From NCBI GenBank assembly GCA_030148625.1, contig JASBTC010000145.1:1-7334 (forward strand): 7,334 nucleotides of DNA. Direction: 5' to 3'. The stretch is from Sphingobium sp. (lineage in GTDB: Bacteria; Pseudomonadota; Alphaproteobacteria; Sphingomonadales; Sphingomonadaceae). This document shows, one piece after another, positions 6,119-7,334 of the stretch (the stretch's first letter is position 1; each line of letters opens with the position of its first letter). The notes under the pieces were generated by a model. It did not search any database, had not been told where the DNA came from, and saw only the letters and a list, made by a program, of their open reading frames with translations. The translations under genes were made by a program, and so were the position numbers.

Positions 6119-7334
6119 ATGTTCCCTCGTCTGTTGACGGGCGGGCTCGTCGGCCTGCTTTCCGCTTCGATGCTGACCGCGCCGGCGCTTGCCGGCGAAG
6201 GCGGCCAGCGGCCGTTCGATATCCGCGATTCCATCGAAATGACCGTTCTGAACGATGCCAATTCCAGCATGTTGAGATCGTCCAATATCGAGCTTTCCCC
6301 CGATGGCAGATGGTTCTTCGTGATAACCCGGAAAGGCAATCTCGCGACCGGCGCAAACGATTTCGTGCTCACGCTTTTCGACGCTGATGAGATTCGTCGC
6401 GGTATTCCGGCAGCCGGCCTTCCCAAATCACGGAGCATGGCGCGATTCAGCTCTACCTCGAACCGCAATGGCATCGCCGAGGCGCGCTGGATGAGCGATA
6501 GCCGGGGGATCGCCTTTATCGGGGAAAATGCGGGCGAGGTGCCGCAGCTTTACCTGCTCGATGTCGCGTCCGGTAAATTGGACAAGCTGACCTCTCATCC
6601 GACGCCCGTCACTGGGTTCGACCTTCGCCCCGGCGTCGCGGATTTCATCTACAGCGCCGAGGATCCGGCGGACCCCGCCGATCGCGTGGCGCGAGGCTAT
6701 GAGGTGGGCAAAAGCTTCATGCTCGACGTGATGCGCGGGCGGCCGAGCTTCTCCAAACCCACTGCCTTCTTCGTCGGCAGCAGAAAGGGGAAGGGCGGGG
6801 AGCGCGTCCGCATGGCGCCGCTCGAAAATGCGCAGCAAAGCCTGTGGCTGTCGCCGAAAGGGCGATATGCGATCTTCCCCAAGCATCTGGCGGGCCCGGA
6901 CCTGAGCTGGTGGCAGGATTACGACCCGGTTCGGCGCCCGCCGTTCGACAAGGCGAACGATCCGTCGGTCACCTCCTTTTCCACGGCGAACCCGTCGGTA
7001 TTCCTGCAATATCACATCATCGACCTGAAGACCGGCGAGATCCGTCCGCTGATCGATGCGCCGACCGGGTTCCTGTTCGGGGGCGTGGCACTCGACGTCA
7101 ACTGGTCGTCCGACGAGAAGACCGTTATCCTCTCGAACACCTTCCTTCCCCTGAAGGATAGCAAGGATCCGGACGAGCTTGCCAGGCGCAAGGCGTCTCC
7201 ATCGATCGTGGAGTTCGACCTCCAGACCGGCCGATACCAGCGGATCATCGATCTTCTGGCGCCAAGGGGCGGGCAGCCGGCGCCGATGCGCCCCTTTGGC
7301 GGATCGCGCCTGACGGTCGATGGTGACCTGATCG
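6119..7334 (+). CDS. Exported S9/prolyl-oligopeptidase-like peptidase (N-terminal part)
   Basis: The frame from ATG 6119 runs off the right edge, giving 405 residues of a protein probably about 650-750 long. AGGAG (6107-6111) seven bases upstream fixes the start. A signal peptide is clear: basic start, hydrophobic core LLTGGLVGLLSASMLTAPALA (5-25), cleavage after ALA25, so the protein is periplasmic or surface-exposed. The mature part begins RPFDIRDSIEMT (31-42) and shows beta-propeller blade signatures: ELSPDGRWFFVI (58-69), ARWMSDSRGIAFI (122-134), LYLLDVASGKLDKLT (144-158), and near the end VNWSSDEKTVIL and VEFDLQTGRY. This is the gating propeller of S9 peptidases; the alpha/beta-hydrolase domain with the catalytic Ser, Asp and His would be beyond the window, so activity cannot be judged. 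Its place after a transducing receptor with FecI/FecR matches that of lasso-peptide isopeptidases, but I do not see enough to assign it to that family; an ordinary dipeptidyl or oligopeptidase is as likely. Confidence 0.72.
   Translation, partial: MFPRLLTGGLVGLLSASMLTAPALAGEGGQRPFDIRDSIEMTVLNDANSSMLRSSNIELSPDGRWFFVITRKGNLATGANDFVLTLFDADEIRRGIPAAGLPKSRSMARFSSTSNRNGIAEARWMSDSRGIAFIGENAGEVPQLYLLDVASGKLDKLTSHPTPVTGFDLRPGVADFIYSAEDPADPADRVARGYEVGKSFMLDVMRGRPSFSKPTAFFVGSRKGKGGERVRMAPLENAQQSLWLSPKGRYAIFPKHLAGPDLSWWQDYDPVRRPPFDKANDPSVTSFSTANPSVFLQYHIIDLKTGEIRPLIDAPTGFLFGGVALDVNWSSDEKTVILSNTFLPLKDSKDPDELARRKASPSIVEFDLQTGRYQRIIDLLAPRGGQPAPMRPFGGSRLTVDGDLI

Overview
The window is GC-rich, tightly packed, and reads as an alphaproteobacterium, most likely a sphingomonad (Sphingomonadales). 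I infer this from gene content: a FecI-type sigma factor, a FecR anti-sigma factor, an STN-containing TonB-dependent receptor with an EIVVTG TonB box, and an exported S9-type peptidase in one row. No sequence search was possible, so the lineage is an inference.

Layout. Positions 1-881 (minus strand) hold the N-terminal 293 residues of a molybdopterin oxidoreductase of the FdhF/YdeP type; its 3' end lies outside the window. Positions 882-1527 are a 646-base divergent intergenic region with no convincing protein gene, but with two 12-base perfect palindromes and several shorter ones, plus a plausible promoter for the oxidoreductase. From 1528 everything is on the plus strand: ECF sigma factor (1528-2037), FecR-type anti-sigma factor (2034-3080, overlapping by ATGA), a 75-base gap with a possible RNA fold near the next ribosome binding site, a 969-residue transducing TonB-dependent receptor (3156-6065), a GC-rich hairpin over its stop codon, and the first 405 residues of a secreted S9/prolyl-oligopeptidase-like protein (6119 to the window end).

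How the genes fit together. The four plus-strand genes form a complete sense-import-cleave cassette. The receptor would bind a ligand outside; its STN domain would signal through FecR in the inner membrane to release the sigma factor, which would raise receptor and peptidase expression. The imported ligand would meet the peptidase in the periplasm. The same gene set accompanies lasso-peptide isopeptidases (AtxE type) in Asticcacaulis and sphingomonads. Here no lasso precursor, B or C gene is visible, so the cassette may scavenge a foreign peptide, or biosynthetic genes may lie beyond the right edge. The peptide ligand is an inference; a siderophore or other nutrient is not excluded.

The less expected observations are a cluster of all three FecR cysteines in its cytoplasmic tail, a paired GCACT/AGTGC palindrome in the long gap, a short open frame overlapping the sigma start as GTGA, and the hairpin between receptor and peptidase.
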